Assembly (NCBI GenBank): GCA_033558025.1 | Contig: JAUCEF010000002.1 | Coordinates: 2,852,001-2,916,000, forward strand | Direction: 5' to 3' | DNA: 64,000 nt | From: Phytophthora sp. 'mugwort' | Taxonomy: Eukaryota; Oomycota; Peronosporomycetes; Peronosporales; Peronosporaceae | In this document: positions 31,625 through 46,600 of the stretch, in pieces | How the letters are laid out: the number at the start of each line of letters is the position of its first letter | Numbering within the stretch: the first letter of the stretch is position 1 | The notes under the pieces: model-generated | The model's database searches: none | Told to the model about the DNA's origin: nothing | The model's input: only the letters and a program-made list of their open reading frames with translations | Program-made: the position numbers and the translations under genes

Positions 31625-34600
31625 CTAAAAGTTCTGCGCTGCACCTGTCTGCACCTGTCCCCGGAAGGCGACGGCAAAGTCCTCGAAGCTCACGACGCCC
31701 TGTCCGCTGTGGTCTTTCTCACTGATCCAGCGCTGAATCTCCAGGTCCGAGAGTCGATGGTCCATTTGTTTTTCCATGGCCCGCCGCAAGTCGATAAAGC
31801 TAATAACTCCGTCACCGTCCACGTCGTACTTGCGGAAAACCCCTCGCAGCGTTTCGAGTTGCTGTGTTTGACGTGGTGCGGCGATTTCCAACCGGTTGCC
31901 GAGTGTTTTGAGTGCTTTCTTGCTCTTTTGACGATTTGAGTCGCTTAAAGTGGGGATTCCATCGTCGGAGCGGCTGCCGTCACATTCTGATTCCAGTTTG
32001 CACCCGTTTATCTTCGCGTCACCTGATTTCTTCTCCTCTGAACGCTTCCGCTTTGTTTTTGCCTTGAGATCTGCACGCCTCCGAGTCTTTTGTGTTTCTT
32101 CCTCGGATGAGCTGCTTCCAGGCAATGGTGAGTACGCGTCGGAGTCCAACGCTTCGTCATCACTTGTGTCTTTACGATATTTGCCACCAGGCTTCGCAGA
32201 TCGGTTGACGAGACGCCCAGCTGACTCTGCGTCGATGCTCAACAGCGTTTGTATAACGCTTGGGTTGGTCTTGTTAGTGACGTTAAAGGAGCGTATTGTA
32301 ATTCGTTTCGGATGAGGAGGAATTGGTTCGGACTCAGCTACTTTAACTGGGGAAACAAGTGGCCTCTCTATCGTCACTGCACCGGAATCCTCGTCCGAGA
32401 GCTTCGTGTTCACTGGGGCATTTGACTTCCTTCGTATGCGAGGGTAGTCCGACGTCTCCGAAACCAAGCGGTAAACTCGTTGTGACGTTGGTTTGGGGGG
32501 GGGTAAAGTTTTCTCCGCCTTGCTCTTGTTCGTGGAATTAAACATCAACGCTCGGTTTGTCGCCTTTGGTTTAACTGCTCCGATTCCTTGCCAGTCTTGC
32601 CAGAAGATCTCAACACGAGTTAAAAGGAGTCGATCGTCGTTGTTCGAGCTATCGGGTCTGAGTTGGTGTGCTTGGTGGAAGGTGACAACCCAGGCTGGAA
32701 TACCCACCAATGCGAGTTGATCAAGAAAGACACAACTGGGACTTTGCGATGTAAAGTCGACGCACAAACAGCACACTAACTGCATGACACGCTTGCACAG
32801 TGCAACGTGTTTAAAGGAGGAGGAACTGCTGCCGGAAACTCCACTTCTTGTGCGCAAGAAATTTGCCTCCTTCGCGATTAAATCGTGATGTAGCACAAGT
32901 TTGCACGACTCAGCGAACAGCAGGTGAATGTTTACACTCTGTTCACGGCCAGAGGCAGCGGAAACGAGCGTTTCCAGGAACATTGCAGCTTCTAATCGTT
33001 GATTGAGGCTAATAATCTGACTTTCAGTCGAGCGAGTCCCCATGTCCAGGCGAACCAGTCGTAGAAACACCACCGTGTTCAAGAAATCCGTCTCAAGAAT
33101 GCGGGATGTTACGGTGCGACTGTCGAAGTTGAGCAGCATGCCCCAAAGCTGTTGTTTATCATTGATGGATACAATTGAGCAATGTTTCCTAGTTGCACAG
33201 GCGTCATCCGCCCCTAACAACTCAAGCAGTGCCCTGATATCTACGCATTTGTCCGTAGTAGCCAGGGCCACATCATCATACCTCCTTGACTGGACGACGT
33301 TGGTCAGTAAGGCCACAGCATTATCGATCAACACGCTGATAGTGCTCCCACGACGTCTCGTTCCTCCATTCGGCAGTTCTGTGATCCAACAAACCAATTT
33401 ATAAAGCACATTCACAATTTCGGCAGTGTCTCGTGTTTCAAAAGTTGTGAGCTCGATTATTTCGTCAATCGAGAGAGCTGGATGAGAGATAATCACATGA
33501 AGGAGTGAAAATCCCAGTATGACTACATCACCCAGCGAGCGCGAAATTTCCCCGTTGTCGTCGTTGCCTGTGACATCGGAAATTGACTGCAACGCAACAG
33601 TTTGCCACGCATCTTCCACCCAGTTCCATATTTCCTTGCATACTTGTGCCAATACATTGACACGAAGTCCCGTTGAGGTTGCCGTGTGATGCAAAAAAAG
33701 GGCTTTGGTATACAAAACCACTTGCACCTGTTCATTGATAGTTCCATTGAGCTGTGTGACATCTCTGGCCAATTCGATCGCATGACTCACTTTTCCGTAG
33801 TCGGTACTGGAAATGAGGTCACGTTGGCAAGCCAAGTCGCGAGCTGCCATCGGATCATCAGTGCCAGCAGCCATTTCACGAAATGTCCGTGACAACAAAA
33901 GTGTTCGCATCAAACCTACAGCTCGATTACTCGCAACGAAAACGAGTTCTTCCAGCATCAAACGAAATGGCGAACAGTTGCGAATGGCAGACAGATGGTT
34001 AACACCTTTGCCAGTCCCGAGAGTAAATACACGCCACTTGCTGTGGTTCTCTTGGACTAATCGTTGGCCTTGACGAAAGACCTCTTTCATCATGTTAGAG
34101 TCCTTCACTTTCACGAAAGGAAGCGAATTAGCTTTGCAGTGTGCGAGAAGAAGTTGGTCCATACCCGCTATCGCCCAAAATTGTGTCACTCTATCTCCGC
34201 CGTGAACACAATTAACCAGCCACGCAAGTCCCACACAAAGGATAGCAACAAGTGGGTGTTGACTTCTCGATGCACTTGACGTGCCACTTTCTCCTAGCAC
34301 CTTGAGCGCTCGAATTGTTTTCTCTAACACTCGTTTAACCTCAATGACGACACTTTGAGAGCACAAGTTTAGGCCTAGATCTCGTTCTGGACAGGAATAT
34401 ATAGAAGGAGTTTGCATCGCGGCAAGTTCAGATCCGATCTGTGCACTCCGTAATGGGTTAAAGCGGAACACGCGAGTGCTGCACTCAAGCAGTGACAAAG
34501 CGCCCATCACCATTTTCTCGTCACGGTCACGAAGAAGGGTACAAATGAGCCGCTCGAAGCGCAAATCTTTCCAAACTTTTGCTACCAACGATCGAACAAC

Positions 34601-37600
34601 AACGAGGGGAAAGCATCGTTTGCGCTCGAAAAATACTGGACCGAAAAACTGCTGAAGCGCTGCCAACCGAAACTTTGGCACGCTCCCACCACTTGTCAGT
34701 TTGAACTCGATCTCCTTCGTTTCGTAGACGCATCGCAGATAATTTGTTGTCATTATTCCTGCACCATTATATTCGTTTCGCGATAGTTCATTTTCTACTG
34801 CACTGCTCGGAATAAGGCGAGGAATTAAAGGAACGTGGTTATTCCACCAAAGAGAATTCTCCAGGTTTGGATTTGGCTGCTCTCCCGCTGCATCATAAGC
34901 AGCCACGACCGTCGAGTGAAATCCACATAATGGTCGACGGGAATCAAGCCATCTCAACACAATCGCGAATCTGCTTGAAGTCATTTCGATTGCTAGCAAT
35001 TTGCTGATTAAAGGTTCACTAAGTCTCCAGAGGACTGCTTTTATCGCAACATTTTGATGAAAATGAAATGTAGTGGATGCTACATCTTCTTGGAAACAAC
35101 TCGGTGGCATGTATCCGTTTGCTACGCACACCAAACAGTCGAGAATTTGCTGCACGGTTGTGATCAAGAGGGAGTTGCCTCGAAGTTCGTCAAAGTTTGT
35201 ACTCGCTTCCACAAGTTCCAACACGTTCTCAAAACTGAGCAGAAGTGTTTCAACTGCCTTGCGCCCTTTTTCACGGTCTCCTCGCTTACAACACTGTGTA
35301 AACATTCGCAAAGAGATAGCACAAAGTTGGTAAGGAACGCGTTTTTCCAGAGTTTGCCTCAATGTCATAGCAAATATTCGTGTGTTTGGTATATCTTTCT
35401 TGTCACCACAATCAAATGCCAACGTTTTCAACTGAAAAAGCTGTTTGAGAAACTTTACCCAATTTTCAACCACCCGCTGCAGATTATTTACGCTGTTCGA
35501 ATCTTCATTACATTCCTCAATACATACGTAAAGGTCTTGAAGCAATTTGTCAAGAGGTCTCTGAATTCCCACCAGAGTAATCAAATGCCTCGATAGCGTG
35601 TTTAACTGTACGGATTCTTCCGATATCAGTTCCATTCCAGGACGGCCAGCATACATCCAAAGCGATTGTATTCCTGGTCGATTATTTGCTGGCTGCAATC
35701 CTAATAATGCAAGCTCGCAGAGTCGTTCAAGTTCCTCATCTTCTCGAGAGCCCCCACAGGCAGCAATTTGAGAAATACTAGAGAAATCCGTTAAGAACGT
35801 CGCTTGATTGTTGTGGTCGTCGCAAATATCTCCATTCCTGACCTTACCGGAATGCCAACGGAGAAGTTGGTTCCTCATTTTGCCTAGTGTGACATCGTCG
35901 ACGTCTTGTTCGACTGAGTTCGCCATGTCCTCAATATTCTCACCTTTCGTACCGTTGTCTTCGTTGTTCAAAGTTCGATACAACAATTCATAAATGAAAA
36001 ATCCAAAAATCTTGGCGGTTTCTCGGCTAATTAATGAATCTGCATCCTCGTCCTTCTCACCAAAGCGGGAAAAGGATCCACCACATAATGAACAGAAACG
36101 AAGCTCACTTCCATCCGGAGAGACTACCAGCATATCCATATCGACCCCCTTCGTCAGGCTAAATCGTTCATTTTGCATGCTAAGCAGCGCCATCAAGACA
36201 CGAATACTCCAAAACCAGAGCAATGGTTTCCAGTAACTAAATGAATAACTGGACAAGCGCATAAACGTTAGACACTCGGTTAGAGAATTCCAATCGTGTA
36301 GTGATTCAGCAACGATACTGCGAATCTCAGCAGTGTCACCTCCATATACCATTGACCGGTTCGGCGTGGGGAGAATGGGAACGTTCTTAATATCGAGACA
36401 TAGAGAGATGAAAAACTCTCGTGCTCGCAAGTGCTGCACCTTGCGAAGGAATGTCAATTCTTCTTGAAATTCCCTCTTAGCTTTCTCACCACTTCTCATT
36501 ATCACGTAAAATACCGACAAAGGAACAAATTCTGCCTCAACGCCTTCAATTCTACCAATGGCAGTCATCACAAACCGATCCCGGCAGCAAATAGTGTCAC
36601 AACGATTCTCAAGAGTGATTGAGGATACTTTCGGTGGAACACTAGGCAGTGAAGTCCTTAAGAACCGCTGAAGCTGTTGGAGATCCTCAATTGTAGCCTT
36701 CAGTACGTCTCCATTCCCAGATATTTCGGAATACAATTCGTTTTGGCTCTGAGCTAGTTGACGAAGATCACGCTGCCACTTGCAGACTTTGAGTTGAATT
36801 GCGTACGACGCCTCCGGGTTGTTCTGATCGTATTCCGTATTCTCTAACCCCGTTATATGAGTCGATAACTCTGTCATTTTAGCTCGAAAGAAGCCGGAAA
36901 AGTTTATGCACTCGACGATGAATTCCACGATAATACGAGGTGGAAAGAGCTGATCCATCGTCGATTCCAGTTTCAAATTATCAGATCCTGTGGAGCACAC
37001 AAATCGATGTAGTCGCTGTATAAACGTTGGAAGTGATGAAGACGTCGGAAAGCCAACTTTTCCGCCCTGTATACTATAATTCGGACTGGCGTATGCGTGC
37101 GCGAGATCAAGTTCCACAAACAAAGAGCCAAGTTCACCAGCGGTTAGAGAGCACGCTTCGGTATGCTGCAAGACAAGATTTAGCCAGTTCCAGGTAACAC
37201 CTTTTATCCGGTTACGCTTCCCAGTATCAAGCATCTCGTTCATCACGCGCTCGATCCAAGCACTAAAGCAAAAACTACTGGCTCTCTCTCTCCGAATGAA
37301 CGTGATGAAGGACGACAGATCGACAAGTGACGACGAAGTGTTTTGATTGGCCTCGTGATTGAATAATCTAAAGGCAAAAGCCTCAACCGGATCAATTCTT
37401 TGCTGAGAAGCGAAAGATGCCAGCATAAAAATGTTCATAGTGTTTAAAAGGCTATTGGCTGCTTCCTCTGGTCGTCCAACTTGAGCGATAATATCTCGGA
37501 CATCACCTTTAAGACGCTCTATCAGTTCGGCCCGCCTGTTTTTCAGTAGAGCCAGTTGCTCTTCATATGCAACATCCTTTCGCATACATAGCACACGGTC

Positions 37601-40600
37601 CGCTTCGAGACGATACGAACTTTGCATAGCTAACATTCGTCTGGCATCTTGTAGTTGAGATTGGGCTGGATAAAGTTCACTATACACGTCATCAGTCAGC
37701 CAGTTCATAGCAAATTTCCATGCCTGGAACTGCGTCTGATCTCCAGCATGGGATTTCAATACTGCGCCCACCGTTAGAACCGGACAAGTGTTTTGCGCCG
37801 ACTTGTTTGCGCTATTTTCTTTCATTAATTGTGGCTGAGTGAGCTCAATTTGCTCACTATCACCATGTGTGTAGAATATTTGCAGCTCTACATGAACATT
37901 TTCATGATACGAAAGCGCAAATTTCATCATTTCGTCTCGTGTTTGCCAAAATACGGCATGTTTTTCAAAGTCAGAAAAAAACTCTTGAACAGACTTTTGG
38001 GCAAAAATCCCGTCTCGAGATTGATACAAGGCAACAAACATTACCCGAATAGTGCGAGGTTTCTGGAGCGTCACTCGTCTCGCTTGGTTCTGCTCAACGC
38101 CACTAACTGGAGCTAAAAACTTAGCAAATTCGAACTCAGGGTCGTCAAGTGTCGCCAGTCGTACATCAAATTTCTCGGATACTGCCAAACGAATTACTTC
38201 TCCGTCGTCAAACAAATACAATGCGAATCGGAGTGGAGGTGGGTTAAATCGCTGTAAGACTTCAGCTTCCCACTGCTCAATGTCCGCTGCAGCGTTCTCT
38301 CTAACTTGAATCTTACTCATTCGGAGTTCAGTGTATTCTTGCCCAAATGTTTGGCAACAAATTGACTGTAGTTTCTCATTATGTAGTGGAATTTCAAGAC
38401 GTAATAAAGGTAAAATAGGTGAAAGTTGAGCTGTGGAGGTGGACCAAACAGTAATTGCACCGTCTCGACACGCGACGAAAAGTAGATCAGCATTTACGAC
38501 AAGATGCACCACAGTCGTCGTCTTCATTTTGCCAAAGCTGAAAACTTTCTTCCTCGTGAACAATTTCAGCGGTTTGGTGATAAAAGGTAAGAGCCACATT
38601 CCCACGTGCCGATACGATTTCGCTGACGTTGTAGCATACAATTGCGTTTCAATCTCACCAGAGTGTAAACGCTTATCAACCAGATGAAGCAAAGTCTGAA
38701 ATTTGCCCCCTGGAGCAACTTGCAAGTTGGCATGACAAAGAATTTCTCCTGTTCCAGCGCATGCAACCCAAAGCACAGCCTCTGATCTGGTGAGAAACAC
38801 AATCTTGGACACATCCGTTGTTACTTGGAAACTTTTCACTACACCACTGGATGAGGCGCTGTCGGTCTTCTTAGTGTAGACACGTTTAGTAGAATCTTTA
38901 CCAGAAATCAACGGAAGCTCCATCTTGACATGCTCCACTGCCACTTGACGAATAGGACTCACAAAATGAGTTGTTAAGTGGAAGAAGCGGAAAGAACCGC
39001 TACCGGGCTCTTGCAAAATGGACGAGTTCACACACAGAACTGAATCCCAGGCGCAAAAGCGAGCTAGAACACCAGAGGATTCTGTCGAATGAATAAATTT
39101 GTGGATACAGGACGACGGCCTCTGCGGTTGTTTTTCTTGGGCTGCCAGATTCGTTGCATCAGTCTGATTAGCGTCAAGCCAAGCTTGCATGAAAGTTTTG
39201 TCTTGTGCAGACCGATTTTCCTTCCTCTTAGCCATGATGTTCTTTATTGAAAATAATACCATAGCTTTAGATTCCTGTTAGTGTCCGACATAAAAAACAC
39301 AAATTGTCAATCGACACTACAACAAGGAAAATGAATCAATCGAGCACTTAGAATCGCAAGGCTTACCAGCACAGTACTGTCACCTAAGAGGTTCCAAACT
39401 TCCACGTTCCCATCCAAGTACAGCACCAGCACTCGCGACGTGTGCGTTCCACAAACAACTTCCGCAACTTTGCTACTGCCACACGCACGTTTCCCGTCCT
39501 CAGAGGCTTCCAGGGTGAGTTGAGACCCCGTTGAAGGGAAAACCTCTGGCATCCTCAAATGATTGTCGTATCGCACAAAATACACGAGTTCAGGCCACGA
39601 AATTTGACCCGAACGTTGGGAATCTACAAATTCTTTTTCCAGATGCTGACATACAGTCTGTATTACCTCAAGCCCTGTCTGGTTCTCATACGGATCATCA
39701 GATACAATCGGAGGGTGGTCTTGAACGTCCTTGTACACCCGACGAAGCAACTCAAAAGCTAGCACGGATTTGTATCCGTTAGTACTGCTTGTTGCAGCTT
39801 GAAGTAGAATCTGAAAATGTTTTTTCAAATAGGCTAGTGAAAGCTGTAATCTGGCTTCCTCGTCATATCCCAAATCAGGATTTTTTGAAAGTGTGTCGAG
39901 GTGGAAGAAGGCCCGGAAGCCTTCATAGTTGACTTCGAAGTCATCGCTCTTTGTACTAAACAGTTTGTTTTCCATCTCGTGTGTCGCTGTAGACAGCAAC
40001 AAGGAAAGGTGTGCATTTCGACGAATAATTCGCCTCACGTCGCCTAGATGTACTTTATTGCTCGAGGTTTCTGTCTGAAGACAAAGCCCTTCCCAATAAA
40101 CCTGTAGCTTGCGGTCTGACATTTGGTCAGTGAAAATTGACACTCTTGACGAGTTAAAGCCTCCGTTCCAAGCTGCCATGTAACGCATCGACGGCCCAAC
40201 GCGCACATTTGGCAAAGTTATGGGTAATTTGGTCATGCACTCGAATGAAGTCACGAGAGTTGCCAAGTTCGGGATCTCAGGTTCCATTTCATCTCTTGGC
40301 TTCCAGTTAGTCATTGTCAGTGAAGCTTGTTTCACAACATTGACAATAATATCGCCAATAATTTCTCGCATAAACATCTAAACTCCCACAACAATAAAAA
40401 CATCATTTATCCCACAAAAGTTTAACCCAAAAAGCATGAAAGCCAAGAACCCACCTGTGTCTCGGATATTTCGAGGCGCATTGAGAGCTCTACCGACGGT
40501 ATTAAAACACTCGATACGAGTTCCTTCGCTGAATGGAAAAATCGCAATGGAATCCCTAGACGAAGTTTTGTCACGTCTAAAGCGTCGGTGTTAGAAACCT

Positions 40601-43600
40601 CGACCACCATTCGCTCCTCACATAAATCTGGAATTTCAGCTCCAATTCGAACGTATCCTCCTCTGAGTATAAATTCGCCCTTGTGAACGACAATCGTCTC
40701 GGCTCCGGCACTGGCGTTTGCAGCCAAAACCATCGTATGGCCATTCTAAAAACATTATTAGGTACAGCAAAAAGATACGGTTAAAACGCGTAAGAATGAG
40801 AATAATCTGGGTGCAAAGGAACATTTACTATACGGCTGACGGTGGTTTGTTAGGTGCTCGTCGCTGCACTTGTTTCCGACTCAATGATACTCGATTGTGA
40901 TGCATCATAGTCGCTTTGGGTGATAAAGTTGTTGCACTCGAGCGTTCTCGAGTTAACGTCCTCATTCCAGTGCCACGACGAGTTTTCACCTCATCCTGAG
41001 GGAAGTCCGCCAGGATCTCCTGTTCGATCGGGTCAGTAACGGTCCGCAGCCGTTGTTTCAAGGGAGCAGTACGCGTATTTAACCTCGCGGACTTTTGCGT
41101 AGTAAATGGAGTTGCTCGTGTACTTTGACTCAACTTCTGAGGCACAACAAGTGATTTATTGGTGGTGGACGTCAACCTCAGTTGCAGTATCGCCAAACCA
41201 ACGTCGAGTTCCAGTCGCCTCGCCCTCATTTCATCCAGAGACGTGTCGAGAGGGATAACTAACGTACCCGACTTAGTCTCTCGAAACCCAATGGAAAGCA
41301 AAAGCTCCAGTCCCCCTTGTACACAACCAACGACTTTTGTAAACGTGTTGGTGGCCGTGTGAAGCTCTCGATATCGAGGATTTTCGGGTTGAATCTCGAT
41401 ATTTTTCAGACATTTCACAGCAAGTTGCACGACGCGAAGCCACTTTTCCGAACATCGTTCCAACGATGAGATAGCTCTTGAAACTGCGCTTACGTCGCTC
41501 ACAGAGGGATATTGCAGCCCACGATGGTGCCCAGCCAATATGGCCGCGATAGTTTGAATCCTGACCGTCGTAGCCGTATCAAGAGAGGTCGATATTTCGG
41601 AGACGGTCTTGGATGTTTTGAAGCGCACTCGTTGCGGCTGAAGCTCGTAATTTCGTGTAGTCATTCCCGAATTATTCGCGTCAACCTCTCGAAATCCAAC
41701 CAGATGTAGCAATTCGCGACCGGCTGAAAATCCAATAAATTTGCTTTCCACACCTGTCGTCTCGTTGATTACCCACAGAGAAGAATTCTCCGGCTCCTGG
41801 ATAATACTATAGAGATAATTCAGTAAGCTTTCCAGCACTTTTGCAGCTACAGCACAGCTCGTTTCCAATCGGAGATTCCCGACAGCTAAGGACGTGGCTT
41901 CACATAAAGTTGACTCGGTATCGTCACCAGAGAAAACAGCCACTTGTTGTCCAGTTTTGTCAGTTGTGAGCTCGTACATATGATCCAGTAGAGGCCCCAG
42001 AGCTGCCACCAAGTCGTGAATATCCACTTTGTCATCCTTCCCAATGTCGAACGCTTCAAACCTCGACCAGAATGGAACTACAGTCGGGGTTCCATGTCGA
42101 CGTGAAAAATCCGCTTCAGTCAAAAATCCCTTTTGGTAAATATCCATCTTTTTGAATACATCGCGTATCATGTCGAGCTGGAGACGTTGGATTGACGTCT
42201 TGTTGAATGTGTCAAGAGCGTTCGTCCCGTAAGGATACATTTTGACTAGAGATTGAGTGAAAGAACGATATTCTCTGACATTTTCTTTTGCCGATGTTGA
42301 ATTTGTTCGTAAATAGTCAACGATATCGTGAAGATAACGCATCTCGTCTTCTAAGAGGCTGTCAATTTCCTGCTTCCGGCGCCACAGAAACCACTCCATC
42401 TGGCTGTTCACGCTAGAAAACGCAAAATTCGACAGACTTGCTGCTGAATTTCGGTCTTTTTCAGAGTATTTTGTACACTGGGTGGTCAAGCCTGTGCCTC
42501 GAAGCGTGTAGACATTTCCATGCAAAGTTTGGACGAGATCAAAGCCAATAGACTCCATCAGTTCCATAGCATAAGGCAAGTATCCAATTTGTCGCTGAAA
42601 AGTGCTATTGGCCTCTCGGATCCGCCAGCATTTGGAATCTTTTGGGTTTTTCAAGACATTTTCAATATACAACGACAAATTTGTTAACACCATCTGACAC
42701 TCCTCCAGTGTAAAGTAATTGCCTTCACGTTCACAAGTTGTCGAGATCTTCTGTAGAATGGAGCTGAGACTTTCAACGCCGTCGAAAAGTGCGAGCTCGC
42801 CGTCCAATTGGACGCATTTCTCCCGCAACGAGTCTAGTATCGTTTTTTCCAAGCCACTGACGCGTTTTCCCTCCGAATTCCGAGCCCCTCGCAACTCGTA
42901 GTGTGTTTTCTCGTGTTCAACAAAACCTACCGCCTCTAAAAGACTCGAGGCACCATCAAAACGCCCAATTTTCTGTTCAAAAGCGGCACTATCGGCTCGA
43001 AGTCGCCAGTAATCGGCATTATTAGGAAAGCGCAAAATCTTGACGCAGATATTCCGGACTAACCCAATGATCCGACGTGCATCTGCGAGCTCCACACGCA
43101 TACGCATCCTTTCAACGACATTTCGGATCGTAGGCGCAGATATTAACTCGTCAATAATAAAACCGCAGCTTCCGTAAATCTCCACTAACGAGACCGCCCC
43201 CGACCGCTTACGAAGTGTAGTCAAAGCAGGTTCCAACTGGGACGGATCTGCAGCTACTTTCGCAGCAAATGCAGATAATTGCGACGTTTCTAGTAAGGAT
43301 TCTTCATGTGAATTGCCACTGTGCGTCGTGTCAGTACTCAATAACGACTCAAAAGCTTCTCGAAATCTCAGAATTAAATCCGCTTGAGCTTGCGTTCGAC
43401 CAACTGAAAGACGACGTACGAGATCCCCGTGACGTCTGCAGACGTGATCACCATTTGAATACAAACATGACGCTACAAACGCGATAGGTCTTAATTCAAC
43501 TGAACCACTCCAACGTGAACTTGTCGACTGCTCTGAGCCGTAAAGTTGGTAGTAACAACACAAAAATTCGGGAAGTAGTAGCGTGTGATGAGGGAAAAGT

Positions 43601-46600
43601 TGCTGTTGCTGCAAGTACACGTCCAATGGTTTATTGGGCACGGCTTGACGTGCCACTTGGTCGAAGATCAGTGATACTTTGGACACGAAAATACGTGACG
43701 GGATCATGTGAGGCAGAGCGTTATCGTGGAAATGCCGCTGTAGAGTCTCAAATAACCGGTATCCTAACTTTTGCTGCCACAACTCGAGCTGCCGTTTATT
43801 CTCATGATACGAAGCGAACCTTCCTTCCAACACAGTCGCAACATTTTGCTCCATTCGTAGCTTCCCAAGTCGATATTTGGTGTACGCGAACGCGAGCATC
43901 AGCGTTTTGAACTCGAAATGGCGATGAATTCGGAGATCGTCGTGGGTTGCAAACCATTCAGTCAGGATGTGGTTTACCGAGTTGTTGGCCTCATTGTACC
44001 GACTATTGTCTTTGGGTAATGCAATGAACTCTTCCACTAAACCGATTATCCGACTTAGAGAGAGTTTACCAGAATTCTTGACATCTTTTTCCTTAAACAT
44101 TCGTCTGAAATTCTGCAAGGAACTCGAGTCAAAGAGTCTTTTTAGCACCTGTAAGAATGTCACGAGGTCATAAGTAAACGATAACTTGGTAGTAAAAGAC
44201 TGAAAGTCATTGTACCTTGTCCACTGCGTTCCTTTTGTTGGTTGATTTTAGTGACTCTGATCCACTTGTCGAACTGGAGGAAGAAGACCCCGAACTCGAG
44301 CTGTCATTATCCTCACGAAGCAGTCGCAACTTGGGCTTCATCTTTAGAGAACCTTCCTCAAAAAGCTAAAATAAAAAAATCAAGCGTTTGTCAATGTCGT
44401 GAACTTTAAAGTAAATTAGAGCCGTGTTAGGCACAAACCGTCATGGCGAGCTGCTCTAATAAAAACAAAGATTCCGTGCCGATTCCGTTGCTCCTTCAGC
44501 AAAAACACACAACAGAAATTTTGGGGATATTGTCAATTTCTGGATACAAAGAAGGTCTGTAAGCAGCTCCATCTTGTACCCTTTCAACTTAGTTTTGCGT
44601 CTCCGGCGTGACGCAGTACTATTTCCTGAGCTGTCCTCTGAATCCGAGGCGGATTTCTTCTTTTTGACGGGTTTTAGTGCTTCTGGTGGTACGTCTTCTT
44701 CGACTACCCCATCGCTGTATCGAATCTACAGTAATAGAGATCAATGAAGTGAACGACCCTCTAGTCTGTAAAAGTAACGTACTGTATAAGTTTCGTCGGA
44801 GTTCTTCTCGAGTACTGTGGCCTTTATCCACTTGTCAGTCATCCGTGGCTTAGAAAACTTGCTCGATCGACGCCAATTTGACAAAACACGTTCATGACGA
44901 CGAAAACTGTAGACTTCCTTGGTCTTCCTCGATCTTTTACCCCGTGAATCATCCTCGGAACCTTCCGACTCGGAGCACTCGACTAGAAGTTGCCTTGCTA
45001 CCCGTTTCGACGTGTCTCGATCTGCGTATTTCACGTCGCAACTTCCATCCGAATGCACCTTGCGGATGGTCCCAACCCGTCGAAATTTTGAGTTTTCAGC
45101 TTTTCGATATGTGACTCGGGCTCCTTTTTTTAGGTGAGCATTTTTTTCAGAATCGGATCCAGAAGATTCCGAGGGCGAATATAATTTTGCCTTCTTCTTC
45201 GGTTTAACTTTAGTTAAGTCTCGATCGGAATCCGACGATTGTTTACCTGGTATATGCTTGGTCTTCTTCGTATCGATTTTGTCACTATTATCGTCACTTG
45301 TTGCTTGATTTTCATCAAATTTCTTAATATCTTCGATGCGAACATGACTCTCCGAGGCCCCGACGTCGTATTCAATATCAAAGGAGCCATCCGACCTCAC
45401 ACGGACAATTTTTCCTCGGTGGAACTTGCCCTTCTGCTTAAAATTGGCCTCGACAATGTCCCCAACTTTAATTGTCACACTTTTCTTGCCATTTTTCTTC
45501 GTCTTGTCATCTGACTCTGAATCACCAAAGAAATCGTCCTTTGCCTCTACTTTCTTCGTCTTGTTACCAGGAATCAACTCGAGTGCTGAACGTTTCACCC
45601 TTAACTCCATATCCCCATCGTCATACTCAATGTCGTACGTGCCATCCATTCGGAACTTCACAATTTTGCCAGGGAAAGTCTTCAATCCTCCTTTATAACG
45701 TGCATTTACCTTATCACCAACAGCAAAATCTTTCAATTTCTTGTCATCCGCTTTGCTTTGTGACGAGATCTTCGCTCCACTTTCAATATTAGAGCTTTCA
45801 ACGTGTGTTTCGGTCTCTCCATCGTCATACCGTATGTCATACGTGCCATCCGACCTCACGCGTGTAATTTCACCAGAAAAAAGCTTTGTCCCCTTCTTGT
45901 ATCGCGCCTGGATCACGTCTCCGACCACAAAACGCTGTGATTTGGTCGCTGTCGTTGACGATTTATCGCTTCCTTTAGCACCCTGAGCCTCAATACGAAC
46001 AATTTGAGAAGCGTCCACACGAGTTTCACGGTCTCCGTCGTCGTACTCAATGTCGAAGGTCCCATCTGCTCGAAGACGGGCGATTTTCCCGGGAAAATAT
46101 GCCGTTCCGTTCTTAAATCTCGCCTTAATAACGTCTCCAACTACAAAATCATTATTCTTCTTTGGAGAACTACGTTCCTCCTCCATTTTCGACTTGATCC
46201 GAGCTCGAGCAACACGCCGTTCCGAGTCTCCGTCGTCAAAAGTAATGTCAAATGTCCCATCTAAATGAACGCGAGATATTTTACCAGGAAACAGCTTGAC
46301 TCCGTTTTTGTAGTTGGTTTCGATCGGATCTCCAACCTTCAGCGTTCTCGAGCTCTTCGTTAATGATTCCGATTCTTGTTCGTCCTCTTGTAGCTCGATA
46401 TCCTTAGCCTCGACATGTTTTTCCTTATCACCATCATCGTATCGAATATCATACGTACCATCACGATGCACAGCTGTAATCTCGCCATGAAACATCTTGC
46501 TCCCTTTGTTATACCGAGCACGCACTTTATCTCGTACTTGCAGCTTCTTTTTCGTCTTATAAGTGCCAACTTCTTCACTCTTTTTGCTGTCTCGAGCTTC

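Noticed and set aside
40828..44163. The PUB-domain frame as a stand-alone gene starting at 44,163
   Set aside because: The first codon there is GTG, not ATG, and a CAG acceptor at 44,149 links it in frame to an upstream exon, so it is an internal exon.
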